Below are positions 43,199 to 50,795 of a DNA stretch of 64,000 nucleotides, one piece after another. The stretch is from Phocaeicola_A sp045545095 (GTDB lineage Bacteria > Bacteroidota > Bacteroidia > Bacteroidales > Bacteroidaceae): the NCBI GenBank assembly GCA_045545095.1, contig JAZQAG010000002.1, positions 28,406 to 92,405 of the forward strand, in the 5' to 3' direction. Within the stretch, counting starts at the first letter, position 1. Every line of letters begins with the position of its first letter. The position numbers were made by a program, and so were the translations under genes. Under the pieces are notes generated by a model, which worked only from the letters and a program-made list of their open reading frames with translations, was not told where the DNA came from and did no database searches.

Positions 43199-43784
43199 TC
43201 TTTTGTAAAATTTCGTGGAACATGTTACCATAGAGTAGGGCTTTCTTTTCCAATGCCAGAGGATAGGCACGGGACGAAGATGGCATACGATAAATCTTGT
43301 AATGCTTTTCGTCTTGGTCTTCATAAGAAATATAGCTTCCGACCTTGGGTTGATGGGGAATGGCGAGTTGTTCACAAAGTATGTCTGTGGCTTTTTGCCC
43401 AGTGGTGACAATGGCATTGCAATGCGGAAGTTGGCGCATCAGAAGAGATATGTCCGTAGCCTCTATTATTTCCAGGTACTTGTCTGAAGCATTGTTTTGT
43501 AAACGGTGGACAGTAGTGGCTGTATCGTAGAGGGCTATCCCTTGTTGGTGGAGAAAGTCTATGATGAGTGGTTTGTTGAAACGTCGGGTTGATGTATCAA
43601 TGAAATAATCTTTATCATTAAAGAAATGTATGCCAAAAATGCGCCACATGTCATTCTGCATGTTCGGGTAAAAGAAATCCATGGACCAACGTTTCTGTTG
43701 GGGAGGAAAACTGCCTAACATCAATAACTTGGCATTGGGCGGCAGGAAGGGCTCTAACGGATGATGTTCCAACTGTAGGTCCAT
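43188..43784 (-). CDS. uracil-DNA glycosylase superfamily protein
   Basis: The frame runs to 43847, but the ATG at 43784 (MDLQLEHHPLEPFLPPNAK) starts the conserved domain and avoids overlap with the upstream gene. LLMLGSFPPQQKR is the motif A water-activating loop region of the superfamily (family-4/deoxyinosine-glycosylase-like), and LPSSSRAYP resembles the late DNA-intercalating loop. Length is 198 residues. It probably removes uracil or another damaged base from DNA; the exact base is unknown. Confidence 0.75.
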   Translation of the reverse strand: MDLQLEHHPLEPFLPPNAKLLMLGSFPPQQKRWSMDFFYPNMQNDMWRIFGIHFFNDKDYFIDTSTRRFNKPLIIDFLHQQGIALYDTATTVHRLQNNASDKYLEIIEATDISLLMRQLPHCNAIVTTGQKATDILCEQLAIPHQPKVGSYISYEDQDEKHYKIYRMPSSSRAYPLALEKKALLYGNMFHEILQKKRS

Positions 43785-43807
43785 GTGGAGAGGTATAGGT
43801 AACAGCC

Positions 43808-44470
43808 TTATTGTTCCTCTTTGCGGACGAAACGTCCATCTTTCCACTCATAAACAAGATGGCTCCGTTTCAATAAGGGGAATAGCTGATCGGATGACTC
43901 GGTGCCCATGTATTGGGGAGTGGTATATTCGTAAGATAATGTGCCAGTTGAATCAGACAAGGTGGCTTTCATCAATAGGATGTCTGCCTCTGTACGTAGA
44001 GTCTCCCAAGGTGTACGTAATGTGTCTGATATTGCGGCCGGGATGGAATCGGGCAGGAAATCTGTTGATAAAGGAGGGGTGATGTAATTTGCAGAAGCTA
44101 AGGGTTTCCAATCTGTCGTATAGAAACTGATGCGGCTGTCACATGCCTTGCTGCAAACAGTCCGGATGGTGCAGATGATACGGGTGGTGTCTGTCAGAGG
44201 GAGCAATTTCAGTTCGAAAGTGCTGAGCGGGGACAATTGCATGTGTATGTAGTCACTTGTCAGACGGGTCATTTCTGACTGTTGATCGAAACGGTTTTTG
44301 ATGAGTGCCCGCATGTCGCTATCCAAGAAATCTATGCAATCTGCACGGTTGACTTTGGTAAGAATGGGAAGAACGGAGTCGGGCATATTGACAAATACCT
44401 GTTTGGCCTCTTGCGCTTGTAACGAAGCGGTAAGTGCGAAACCTAAGATAAAGTATAGCAATTTTTTCAT
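43808..44470 (-). CDS. DUF3256 exported protein
   Basis: The 220-residue protein has a signal peptide (LLYFILGFALTASLQAQ). The DUF3256 pattern follows: FVNMPDSVLPILTKVNRADC, LDSDMRALIKNRF and YTTDWKPL. Members are confined to Bacteroidales and have no known activity. It probably shares a transcript with the glycosylase gene 23 bases downstream. Confidence 0.8.
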   Translation of the reverse strand: MKKLLYFILGFALTASLQAQEAKQVFVNMPDSVLPILTKVNRADCIDFLDSDMRALIKNRFDQQSEMTRLTSDYIHMQLSPLSTFELKLLPLTDTTRIICTIRTVCSKACDSRISFYTTDWKPLASANYITPPLSTDFLPDSIPAAISDTLRTPWETLRTEADILLMKATLSDSTGTLSYEYTTPQYMGTESSDQLFPLLKRSHLVYEWKDGRFVRKEEQ

Positions 44471-44491
44471 TTTATCTTCTTTTTATTAAAA

Positions 44492-44548
44492 AGGCACAGA
44501 CTATACAGATTGTGGAATTTAACCGTGTAATCCGTGTAATCCGTGCCT
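44492..44548 (-). terminator. terminator after tmRNA, with 9-bp repeats
   Basis: On the minus strand a long imperfect stem (AGGCACGGATTACACGG against CCACAATCTG...GTGCCT) is followed by TTTTTAAT. The left side is made of 9-base CCGTGTAAT repeats (44523-44547). It lies directly after the tmRNA 3' end. Confidence 0.65.
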
Positions 44549-44557
44549 GAATCATTG

Positions 44558-44954
44558 TGGACCTGGAGGGAATCGAACCCTCGTCCAAACGAGGAAACCA
44601 TACGCTTTCTACATGCTTATCTTCGCCTTCGGTTTTCGTGCTCAGGCAAGACCGAAGCCACCCACCTGAACCTTATCCTCTAAAGATTTCGCAAGGGCCG
44701 CAAGGAAAGACCCGAACTATTTCCGATTTAGCTGCACCACTGGACCAGAACGCTTCGGAACCACAGCTTCTGAGTGATGTCCCGTTCTCTCACCTTGTGA
44801 AAGAATAAAGGTAATCTACTGTACTTCGATTACGCAGCGAGAGCGTAGTTGTTTTCGCCAGATAATTCTTTGACAACTGGGATTTAAGTGCCAATCATCG
44901 ACGCACTGCATGCTTACGTACCATTTCTGCCCGCTGTCAAATCCAGTCAAGCCC
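44558..44954 (-). ncRNA. ssrA: tmRNA (SsrA)
   Basis: On the minus strand the molecule starts GGGCTTGACTGGATTTGAC and ends GGTTCGATTCCCTCCAGGTC. Its first seven bases (GGGCTTG) pair with CAGGTCC at the 3' end, forming the acceptor stem; CCA is not encoded. The tag frame (44859 down to 44830) reads GENNYALAA then TAA, ending in the degradation signal ALAA. tmRNA with SmpB frees stalled ribosomes. An open frame of 83 codons across its 5' part is fortuitous. Confidence 0.93.
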
Positions 44955-44967
44955 ATATAATACACTG

Positions 44968-44975
44968 CAAAGATA
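44968..44975 (-). promoter_or_regulatory. -7 box of tmRNA
   Basis: Minus-strand TATCTTTG precedes the first base of the tmRNA by 13 bases, a little far from the usual distance; a short 5' trailer may be processed off. Confidence 0.5.
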
Positions 44976-45127
44976 GATGAAAGTAGTCGTTGGACGTATG
45001 GAATGTGGAAAGAATTAACGCAGATTAACGGAATGAACCCCAAGGTGGCCTTTTTATATACTCTCATTTTTATATTGAAGTTGCTTCATATAATCGAATG
45101 ATTGAATGCTTACCTTCAATGTCCCCT

Positions 45128-45210
45128 CAAAAAATAAGGTTCAAAGTTCAAGGCTTTTTTGAACTTTAAACCTTGAACTTTAAACCTTGAACTTTGAACC
45201 TTGAACCTTG
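45128..45210 (-). terminator. rny terminator built from heptanucleotide repeats
   Basis: AAGGTTCAAAGTTCAAGG (45136-45153) pairs perfectly with 45185-45202. On the minus strand the stem is followed by ATTTTTTG. The region 45162-45210 is seven uninterrupted 7-base units of type AACYTTR. It sits 22 bases beyond the rny stop. Confidence 0.75.
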
Positions 45211-45231
45211 AAAATATAACGTCCTATAGTA

Positions 45232-46764
45232 CTACTTGGCGTAGCTTACAGCACGAGTTTCGCGGATGACGGTAATCTTTACCTGACCAGGATAGGTCAT
45301 TTCATCTTGAATCTTCTTGGCTATTTCGGTACTAAGGCTTTCTGTCTGTTTGTCGTCAATTTTGTCGGCACCGACGATTACGCGCAACTCACGACCGGCT
45401 TGGATGGCATAAGTCTTGGTCACACCAGGATAACTCATGGCCAATTGTTCAAGATCGTTGAGGCGCTTGATGTATGCTTCGACAATTTCGCGGCGTGCAC
45501 CGGGACGTGCTCCACTGATGGCATCACAGATTTGTACTATAGGTGCCAACAGACTGCTCATTTCCATCTCATCATGGTGAGCACCAATGGCATTGCATAT
45601 TTCTGGCTTTTCCTTGAACTTTTCTGCCAACTTGGCTCCATAGAGTGCGTGGGGCAATTCTGGCTCTTCGTCTGGCACTTTACCTATATCGTGCAAAAGG
45701 CCGGCGCGTTTGGCTTTCTTGGGATTCAATCCTAACTCGCTGGCCATGACGGCACAGAGATTGGCGGTTTCACGGGCATGTTGGAGCAGATTCTGTCCGT
45801 ATGAAGAACGGTATTTCATTTTGCCGATAATACGGATTAATTCGGGGTGCAGGCCATGGATTCCCAAGTCGATGGTTGTACGCTTGCCGGTTTCGATAAT
45901 CTCTTCCTCTACCTGCTTTTTGACTTTGGCAACGACTTCCTCTATACGGGCAGGATGGATGCGGCCGTCATTTACCAATTGATGGAGAGCCAGGCGGGCA
46001 ATCTCGCGGCGTACGGGGTCGAAGGCGGAGAGAACAATAGCTTCTGGAGTATCATCGACAACAATCTCTACTCCAGTAGCAGCTTCAAGGGCACGGATGT
46101 TTCGGCCTTCACGACCGATGATGCGTCCCTTCACTTCATCAGAATCGATATGGAATACGGTGACAGAATTCTCAATGGCAGTCTCTGTAGCTACTCGTTG
46201 GATGCTTTGGATGACAATGCGCTTGGCCTCTTTGTTGGCAGTCATCTTGGCTTCGTCCATGATGTCGTTGATATAAGAGGCGGCTTGTGTTTTGGCCTCT
46301 TCCTTCAAACTTTCAATAAGGCGTTCTTTTGCCTCTTCCACGGTTAATCCGCTAATGGATTCTAATTTCTCGCGTTCCTGTGACTGAAGATAGTCAAGTT
46401 CTTCTTTTTTGCGATCAATGATTACCAATTGGGCTTCTAGGTTTTCTTTAATAGCCTCGTTCTCAGCCTTCTTGCGTTGAAGTTCCTGCTGTTGCTGGTT
46501 GAGGTTGATTTCGCGTTGCTTCAATCTGTTTTCAGCCTGCTGGATTTTTTGGTTGCGTTGGGCAACCTCTTTCTCCAATTCTGATTTCTTGTTCAGAAAT
46601 TTCTCCTTAACTTCCAGCAATTTGTTCTTTTTAATGACTTCGGCATCCTCTTCTGCTTTTTTAAGGAGTCCTTCACACTTCTTTTTTAGAGCCGTCTTGT
46701 AGAGGGTGTATCCTATGGAGAATCCCACTATTGCGGCTACAATGGCTATGATGGTTGTTACCAT
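45232..46764 (-). CDS. rny: ribonuclease Y
   Basis: RNase Y is a membrane-bound endoribonuclease that begins mRNA decay. The 510-residue protein has an N-terminal helix (IIAIVAAIVGFSIGYTLY), a long coiled coil to about residue 190, a KH domain near 210-260 (VKGRIIGREGRNIRALE) and an HD domain with LLHDIGK near 355. Length and order match the family exactly. It lies downstream of zapA across 114 bases that hold a structured element, and ends before a repeat-based terminator. Confidence 0.97.
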   Translation of the reverse strand: MVTTIIAIVAAIVGFSIGYTLYKTALKKKCEGLLKKAEEDAEVIKKNKLLEVKEKFLNKKSELEKEVAQRNQKIQQAENRLKQREINLNQQQQELQRKKAENEAIKENLEAQLVIIDRKKEELDYLQSQEREKLESISGLTVEEAKERLIESLKEEAKTQAASYINDIMDEAKMTANKEAKRIVIQSIQRVATETAIENSVTVFHIDSDEVKGRIIGREGRNIRALEAATGVEIVVDDTPEAIVLSAFDPVRREIARLALHQLVNDGRIHPARIEEVVAKVKKQVEEEIIETGKRTTIDLGIHGLHPELIRIIGKMKYRSSYGQNLLQHARETANLCAVMASELGLNPKKAKRAGLLHDIGKVPDEEPELPHALYGAKLAEKFKEKPEICNAIGAHHDEMEMSSLLAPIVQICDAISGARPGARREIVEAYIKRLNDLEQLAMSYPGVTKTYAIQAGRELRVIVGADKIDDKQTESLSTEIAKKIQDEMTYPGQVKITVIRETRAVSYAK

Positions 46765-46790
46765 GTCTTGTTTATTTTAAAAGTTAATAT

Positions 46791-46849
46791 AATAAAAAGC
46801 ACCATCCGGCTTCACAAAGCGTATAACTATGTGCAAGCTCAAATGGTGC
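46791..46849 (-). ncRNA. structured element between zapA and rny, possible 6S-like RNA or terminator
   Basis: On the minus strand GCACCAT (46849-46843) pairs with ATGGTGC (46805-46799), followed by TTTTTATT. Inside, GCTTgCACA pairs with TGTGAAGC with one bulge, leaving an internal loop. The layout is a closed hairpin with a bubble and a U-tail. In gamma-proteobacteria the 6S RNA gene follows zapA, which makes a 6S-like RNA possible, but an ordinary terminator or processing hairpin is equally consistent. Confidence 0.4.
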
Positions 46850-46878
46850 GTATTCTTTCCAACATTGTTGTTCTTCTC

Positions 46879-47181
46879 TTACTTGTCTTCAGTCAAGTAT
46901 TTCTCCAAAGTTTCAGTCAACTTTTCAATCTTGTCGCGAAAGGGTTGGACATCGTTCCTTCTCTCCAGTTTTACAGCTGTTACAGAGAGATGTAATGCTA
47001 CCATAGTCATGTATTTCTCGGTGTCCTGTGCCTTGAAACTCTTTCTGTACAAGTTTAATAGGTTGTCTATCCGTCTGGCTGCTTCTCTATAATACTCCTC
47101 TTCCTCCCGCCGGATGGTCATGGGGATGTATGTGTCTGCAACCCTCAATTGGATGTTCAACATGTCTTTATCATTGTTCAT
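46879..47181 (-). CDS. zapA: cell division protein ZapA
   Basis: The 100-residue protein starts with the ZapA fold (LNIQLRVADTYIPMTIRREE) and continues as a coiled coil (AARRIDNLLNLYRK, then VALHLSVTAVKLE). ZapA bundles FtsZ filaments at the division ring. It is preceded by a coiled-coil protein gene with a 19-base gap, which is a common arrangement in Bacteroidota. Confidence 0.9.
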   Translation of the reverse strand: MNNDKDMLNIQLRVADTYIPMTIRREEEEYYREAARRIDNLLNLYRKSFKAQDTEKYMTMVALHLSVTAVKLERRNDVQPFRDKIEKLTETLEKYLTEDK

Positions 47182-47200
47182 GCCTAAACTTCTTTATCAT

Positions 47201-47494
47201 TTAACCATTTAACAAAGCCAGGCATTTGTCAATTTCTCGCACCAGCTTGGATAATCGTTGCTTGGTATCGCTGACGTCGGAGTCGTGGATACTGATTATT
47301 CTGGCCTGCTTCAAATCTGTATAGGTGGCCTCCAATTCTTTATAACCCAACTGAAGTTCCTGTAATTTATTGCTTTTTTCGTCCAAGGCTTGTGTTAAGG
47401 CTTGATTCTTTTGTTTGAGTTCGTCATGTAAAAACATGAGTTGTCTGATTCTTGCCTCCAATATGTCCAGTCGGTTTTTGTCTTCGTCGGTCAT
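47201..47494 (-). CDS. small coiled-coil protein upstream of zapA
   Basis: The ATG at 47494 (MTDEDKNRLDILEARIRQL) is preferred over an in-frame TTG at 47506 that adds four residues. The 97-residue product is almost entirely heptad-patterned (NQALTQALDEKSNKLQEL, YKELEATYTDLKQ). This recalls ZapB-like partners of ZapA, though I cannot show homology. A minus-strand TATATTTG (47522-47515) is a plausible -7 box for the unit that includes zapA. Confidence 0.7.
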   Translation of the reverse strand: MTDEDKNRLDILEARIRQLMFLHDELKQKNQALTQALDEKSNKLQELQLGYKELEATYTDLKQARIISIHDSDVSDTKQRLSKLVREIDKCLALLNG

Positions 47495-47514
47495 CGCTAT
47501 TGCCAAATTCTACA

Positions 47515-47522
47515 CAAATATA
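47515..47522 (-). promoter_or_regulatory. -7 box (coiled-coil / zapA / rny unit)
   Basis: Minus-strand TATATTTG followed by TGT. With a start near 47508 the leader to the ATG at 47494 would be about 14 bases, which disfavours the upstream TTG. Confidence 0.45.
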
Positions 47523-47578
47523 GGAATGATTGTCGAAATGCAGAAATTAATATGTCCTATTTTATTCTTTTTTCACAA

Positions 47579-48205
47579 TTATACCTCTTCCTTCGGTTGT
47601 TTCTCTTTCTTGGCCAATATGATAATGTGGTATGCATATTCGGTCATCCATTTTGGAGTATATCCTAATGCATGCTGGTATTGGCGTACGTTGCCGCAGG
47701 TTTTGGCAGTGGCCGCATCTTTCCAGTTGTTTTTGGTCATGATGTCGTTCACGCTCTTCTCTGTCATCGTGTAGAGGGCCTTTTTCATAAATCCGGGCAT
47801 GCGGATCTTCCATTGCATCAGGTTGCCCATGAGCATCATCAAATCGTTGCTGAATCCTTGGAACATGAAAAGGTAATTGCGTACATCGTTCACATTCTTG
47901 CAGTTCTTCTTGATACTGTTGTCAATTTCTTTGAAAAAATCTTCACTCATGCCATAAATTTGGATAAGCATTTTCTTACAACGGCTTTTTTCAGCAACTC
48001 CCAATTTGTTGTTTTGGGTAGGAATCTTCAATGTGCGCTTAAAAACTGTCAGGTCTGGCAGAAAACCGGCATTTGTGATACCTAAATTGCTGGCCATTGT
48101 CGCCTGATAATATACGCGGATGAGGGTCATGAAATCTTGCATGCCGCCAACTTTTTCGCTTTCTTCGGTTTCTTTCTTACCGAATAGTTTTGAAAATATA
48201 TTCAT
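47579..48205 (-). CDS. conserved-looking protein of unknown family
   Basis: A 208-residue soluble protein, helix-rich and basic, starting MNIFSKLFGKKETEE. Visible features are FMTLIRVYYQATMASNLG, a Lys/Cys-rich VAEKSRCKKML, and a hydrophobic helix-like FQGFSNDLMMLMGNLMQW. It ends in a charged tail. No signal peptide or catalytic motif is seen and I do not recognise it. It is a single-gene unit with a -7 box at 48256-48263, 72 bases upstream of the zapA-group promoter. Confidence 0.7.
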   Translation of the reverse strand: MNIFSKLFGKKETEESEKVGGMQDFMTLIRVYYQATMASNLGITNAGFLPDLTVFKRTLKIPTQNNKLGVAEKSRCKKMLIQIYGMSEDFFKEIDNSIKKNCKNVNDVRNYLFMFQGFSNDLMMLMGNLMQWKIRMPGFMKKALYTMTEKSVNDIMTKNNWKDAATAKTCGNVRQYQHALGYTPKWMTEYAYHIIILAKKEKQPKEEV

Positions 48206-48255
48206 TTGTTCCTGTTTTTTATATATAATAATTAGGTGTAGATATAAAATCAGGG

Positions 48256-48263
48256 CAAAGATA
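48256..48263 (-). promoter_or_regulatory. -7 box (unknown 208-aa gene)
   Basis: Minus-strand TATCTTTG followed by CCC, 51 bases before the ATG at 48205. No -33 TTG at the usual distance. Confidence 0.45.
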
Positions 48264-48490
48264 CGTCTTTCTGTTCAATAATTTGGCCATAAAGAGTGAA
48301 AAAATGATGTATAAATGGTTGAAATACCGCCTTTGGATAGAAAATAGGATAATTAAACGTTGGATTGATGAAGAATGATAAGGCGAAGGTGTCGGTGAAT
48401 GAACATATGGGTGATAAGAATGTTGTCTTTTCTAGTGTTAAAGAATTGTCGTTTTTTAGATGAATATTTTATAAAATGGGAAAAAAAACA

Positions 48491-48498
48491 TATCTTTG
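48491..48498 (+). promoter_or_regulatory. -7 box (WcaJ-Wza-Wzc set)
   Basis: TATCTTTG followed by TCCC lies 37 bases before the ATG at 48535, with a T-rich stretch at the -33 position. Confidence 0.55.
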
Positions 48499-48534
48499 TC
48501 CCGTTTAAATGTATCTGTGCAATAAACGTCTTAT

Positions 48535-49947
48535 ATGAAACAAGCTTCGCAAATTAATAATATAATTAAGTGGGGAGTCATCGGTTGTGACCTTTTAGTG
48601 CTCAATGTCTTGTTGTGGCTCTTCTATTCTGGTCGGGATTTTGGATTGTCTCCTATCGGAGTGATTGGTGGACGTGAGTTTATTTTGATATCTAATCTCT
48701 GTTATCTGTTCTGTGTGGCATTGTTCCCGCCAATTCTGCAGATGAATAATGTACGTTCGGATGAGATTGTCAGACGAGTATTCAATACTGTATGGTGGTA
48801 TGCTGCATTGGTGATATTCGGCACTTGGTTTATTAGCAAAACATTTGAAATCTTCTGGACCGGAATATTATTTTATTTCCTTCTTTTCTTGTGTCTCACC
48901 GTATCAAGATTGGTGTCACGTTATCTGGTGAAGCGTATGCGCCGTATGGGGCGGAATACCAGGCATGTAGTCTTTGTCGGTGCTTCGTCCAATATGTTGG
49001 AACTCTATAATACCTTAATGGATGATCCTTCTCGTGGATATCATGTAAGAGGATATTTCAATGATGTGGAAAATATGGAGTTTCCGGAGGAGATTCCTTA
49101 TCTCGGTGAAATCAGTCTGTTGGATGAATATTTGGAGTTACCGGAAAATAGTGATGTGGAGAGTGTCTATTGTTGCTTGACATCCAACAGAAGCCGGGAA
49201 ATTCGGGATATTATCAATTATTGCGAGAATCATGTGAAGCGTTTTTATAGCGTACCTAATGTGCGTAACTACCTGAAGCGCCGTATGGAGATGGAATTGG
49301 TAGGCGATGTGCCAGTGCTCTATGTGCGCAATGAACCTTTGCAGGAGGTAGGTAACCGTTTCTTGAAGCGCTTGTTTGACATCGTTTGCTCGACAATATT
49401 CTTGTGTACATTGTTCCCCATCATATATATAATAGTGGCTATCGTCATCAAATTGACTTCTCCTGGACCAATCTTCTTCAAACAAAAGCGGAATGGATTA
49501 AACGGAGAAGAATTCTATTGCTACAAATTCCGTAGTATGAAGGTGAATGCACAAGCGGATACGTTGCAGGCAACAGAAAATGATCCGCGAAAGACCAAGT
49601 TTGGTGATTTTATGAGAAAGACGAATATTGATGAACTTCCCCAGTTTATCAATGTGTTCATAGGTGATATGTCTTTGGTTGGGCCTCGTCCTCACATGGT
49701 GAAGCATACCGAGGAGTATTCGGAATTGATAAACAAATATATGGTGCGTCATTTCATCAAACCGGGGATTACAGGATGGGCTCAGGTAAACGGATGTCGG
49801 GGTGAGACGAAGGAACTTTACCAGATGGAAGAGCGAATTCGTAAAGATATCTGGTATGTGGAGCATTGGAGCTTTTGGCTCGACCTGCGTATCATGTGGA
49901 TGACTGTTCGCAATATGTTGCTTCGTAACGAGAAAAATGCTTATTGA
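48535..49947 (+). CDS. WcaJ/WbaP-type undecaprenyl-phosphate hexose phosphotransferase
   Basis: The 470-residue protein has four N-terminal helices, a central Rossmann-like domain (VVFVGASSNMLELYNTL near residue 143) and the C-terminal bacterial sugar transferase domain from about 280. That domain shows LTSPGPIFFKQKRNG, KFRSMKVNA, NIDELPQFINVFIGDMSLVG (the catalytic DE pair) and GPRPH. It transfers hexose-1-phosphate to undecaprenyl phosphate, starting an exopolysaccharide unit. It leads a three-gene set with Wza- and Wzc-like genes at gaps of 18 and 17 bases. Confidence 0.92.
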   Translation: MKQASQINNIIKWGVIGCDLLVLNVLLWLFYSGRDFGLSPIGVIGGREFILISNLCYLFCVALFPPILQMNNVRSDEIVRRVFNTVWWYAALVIFGTWFISKTFEIFWTGILFYFLLFLCLTVSRLVSRYLVKRMRRMGRNTRHVVFVGASSNMLELYNTLMDDPSRGYHVRGYFNDVENMEFPEEIPYLGEISLLDEYLELPENSDVESVYCCLTSNRSREIRDIINYCENHVKRFYSVPNVRNYLKRRMEMELVGDVPVLYVRNEPLQEVGNRFLKRLFDIVCSTIFLCTLFPIIYIIVAIVIKLTSPGPIFFKQKRNGLNGEEFYCYKFRSMKVNAQADTLQATENDPRKTKFGDFMRKTNIDELPQFINVFIGDMSLVGPRPHMVKHTEEYSELINKYMVRHFIKPGITGWAQVNGCRGETKELYQMEERIRKDIWYVEHWSFWLDLRIMWMTVRNMLLRNEKNAY

Positions 49948-49965
49948 GAAAACAATATAATATAC

Positions 49966-50778
49966 ATGCAGAATAAAATTATGAAAGGATTAAGAAAAAG
50001 CATATGTTTGCTATTTGCTGTTCTGGTGTTGGCCGCTTGTCAAAGTTATAAGCAAGTCCCCTACCTGCAGAATAGCGATGATTTGAAGAATATGTCACAG
50101 GTGCAGGATTTATATGATGCCCGTATTATGCCCAAGGACCTGTTGACCATTACCGTAAATGCTGAAAATTCAGAAGTGGCAGCTCCCTATAATCTGGTAG
50201 TTCAGTCGCCTTTTAATACAACAACGAAGAACCTGACTGCCCAACCGGCTCTGATGAGTTACCTGGTGGACAATAATGGAGATATAGAGTTCCCTAGCCT
50301 TGGTAAAATACATGTGGGGGGACTTACCAAGACGCAAGCAGAGGCTATGATTCACCAAAGGCTAAGGCCTTTCTTCGAGAATAATAATTTTATAGTTAAT
50401 GTACGAATGATAAACTATAAGATTTCTGTCTTGGGTGAGGTGGCAAGGCCGAATACGTACACTATATCCAATGAGAAGGTCAATGTGTTCGAAGCATTGG
50501 CTCTTGCTGGAGACCTTACCATTTATGGAGAACGAAATGGGGTAAAACTGATCAGAGAAGATGAGAATGGTCGCAAAGAAGTGGTTACTCTGAACTTGAA
50601 TGATGCTAGTATCATCACTTCGCCCTACTACTATCTTCAGCAGAACGATGTGCTTTATGTCGTACCTAATAAAGCAAAGGCAAAGAACTCAGACATAGGT
50701 AACAGTACGACCTTGTGGTTCTCGGCTACATCGATTATGATTTCATTGACATCTCTTTTGTATAACATCCTGAAATAA
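49966..50778 (+). CDS. Wza-like polysaccharide export lipoprotein
   Basis: A lipobox (LVLAAC) places the lipidated Cys at residue 25 from the ATG at 49966; the second Met at residue 6 is an alternative start. A Poly_export domain (ARIMPKDLLTITVNAE) is followed by an SLBB repeat (ISVLGEVARPNTYTI). A C-terminal helix (TTLWFSATSIMISLTSLLY) may span the outer membrane, as in Wza. The 270 residues fit the Bacteroides type of exporter. It works with the Wzc-like kinase next door. Confidence 0.92.
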   Translation: MQNKIMKGLRKSICLLFAVLVLAACQSYKQVPYLQNSDDLKNMSQVQDLYDARIMPKDLLTITVNAENSEVAAPYNLVVQSPFNTTTKNLTAQPALMSYLVDNNGDIEFPSLGKIHVGGLTKTQAEAMIHQRLRPFFENNNFIVNVRMINYKISVLGEVARPNTYTISNEKVNVFEALALAGDLTIYGERNGVKLIREDENGRKEVVTLNLNDASIITSPYYYLQQNDVLYVVPNKAKAKNSDIGNSTTLWFSATSIMISLTSLLYNILK

Positions 50779-50795
50779 TAAAGATTCAATACACT

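Larger units (their letters stand above)
48206..48534. other. divergent intergenic region before the second polysaccharide set
   Basis: The 329 bases hold two outward -7 boxes: minus-strand TATCTTTG at 48263-48256 for the unknown gene, and plus-strand TATCTTTG at 48491-48498 for the WcaJ-like gene. The ~230 bases between them carry only frames shorter than 30 codons, and no repeat was seen. Confidence 0.5.

Noticed and set aside
44816..45067. Minus-strand frame of 83 codons
   Set aside because: It runs through the 5' half of the tmRNA and its promoter; no protein features.
45136..45210. CRISPR-like look of the repeat cluster
   Set aside because: Units are 7 bases with no unique spacers and they form a terminator hairpin; no cas genes are present.
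48304..48378. Short plus-strand frame of 24 codons in the divergent region
   Set aside because: Too short and without any supporting signal.
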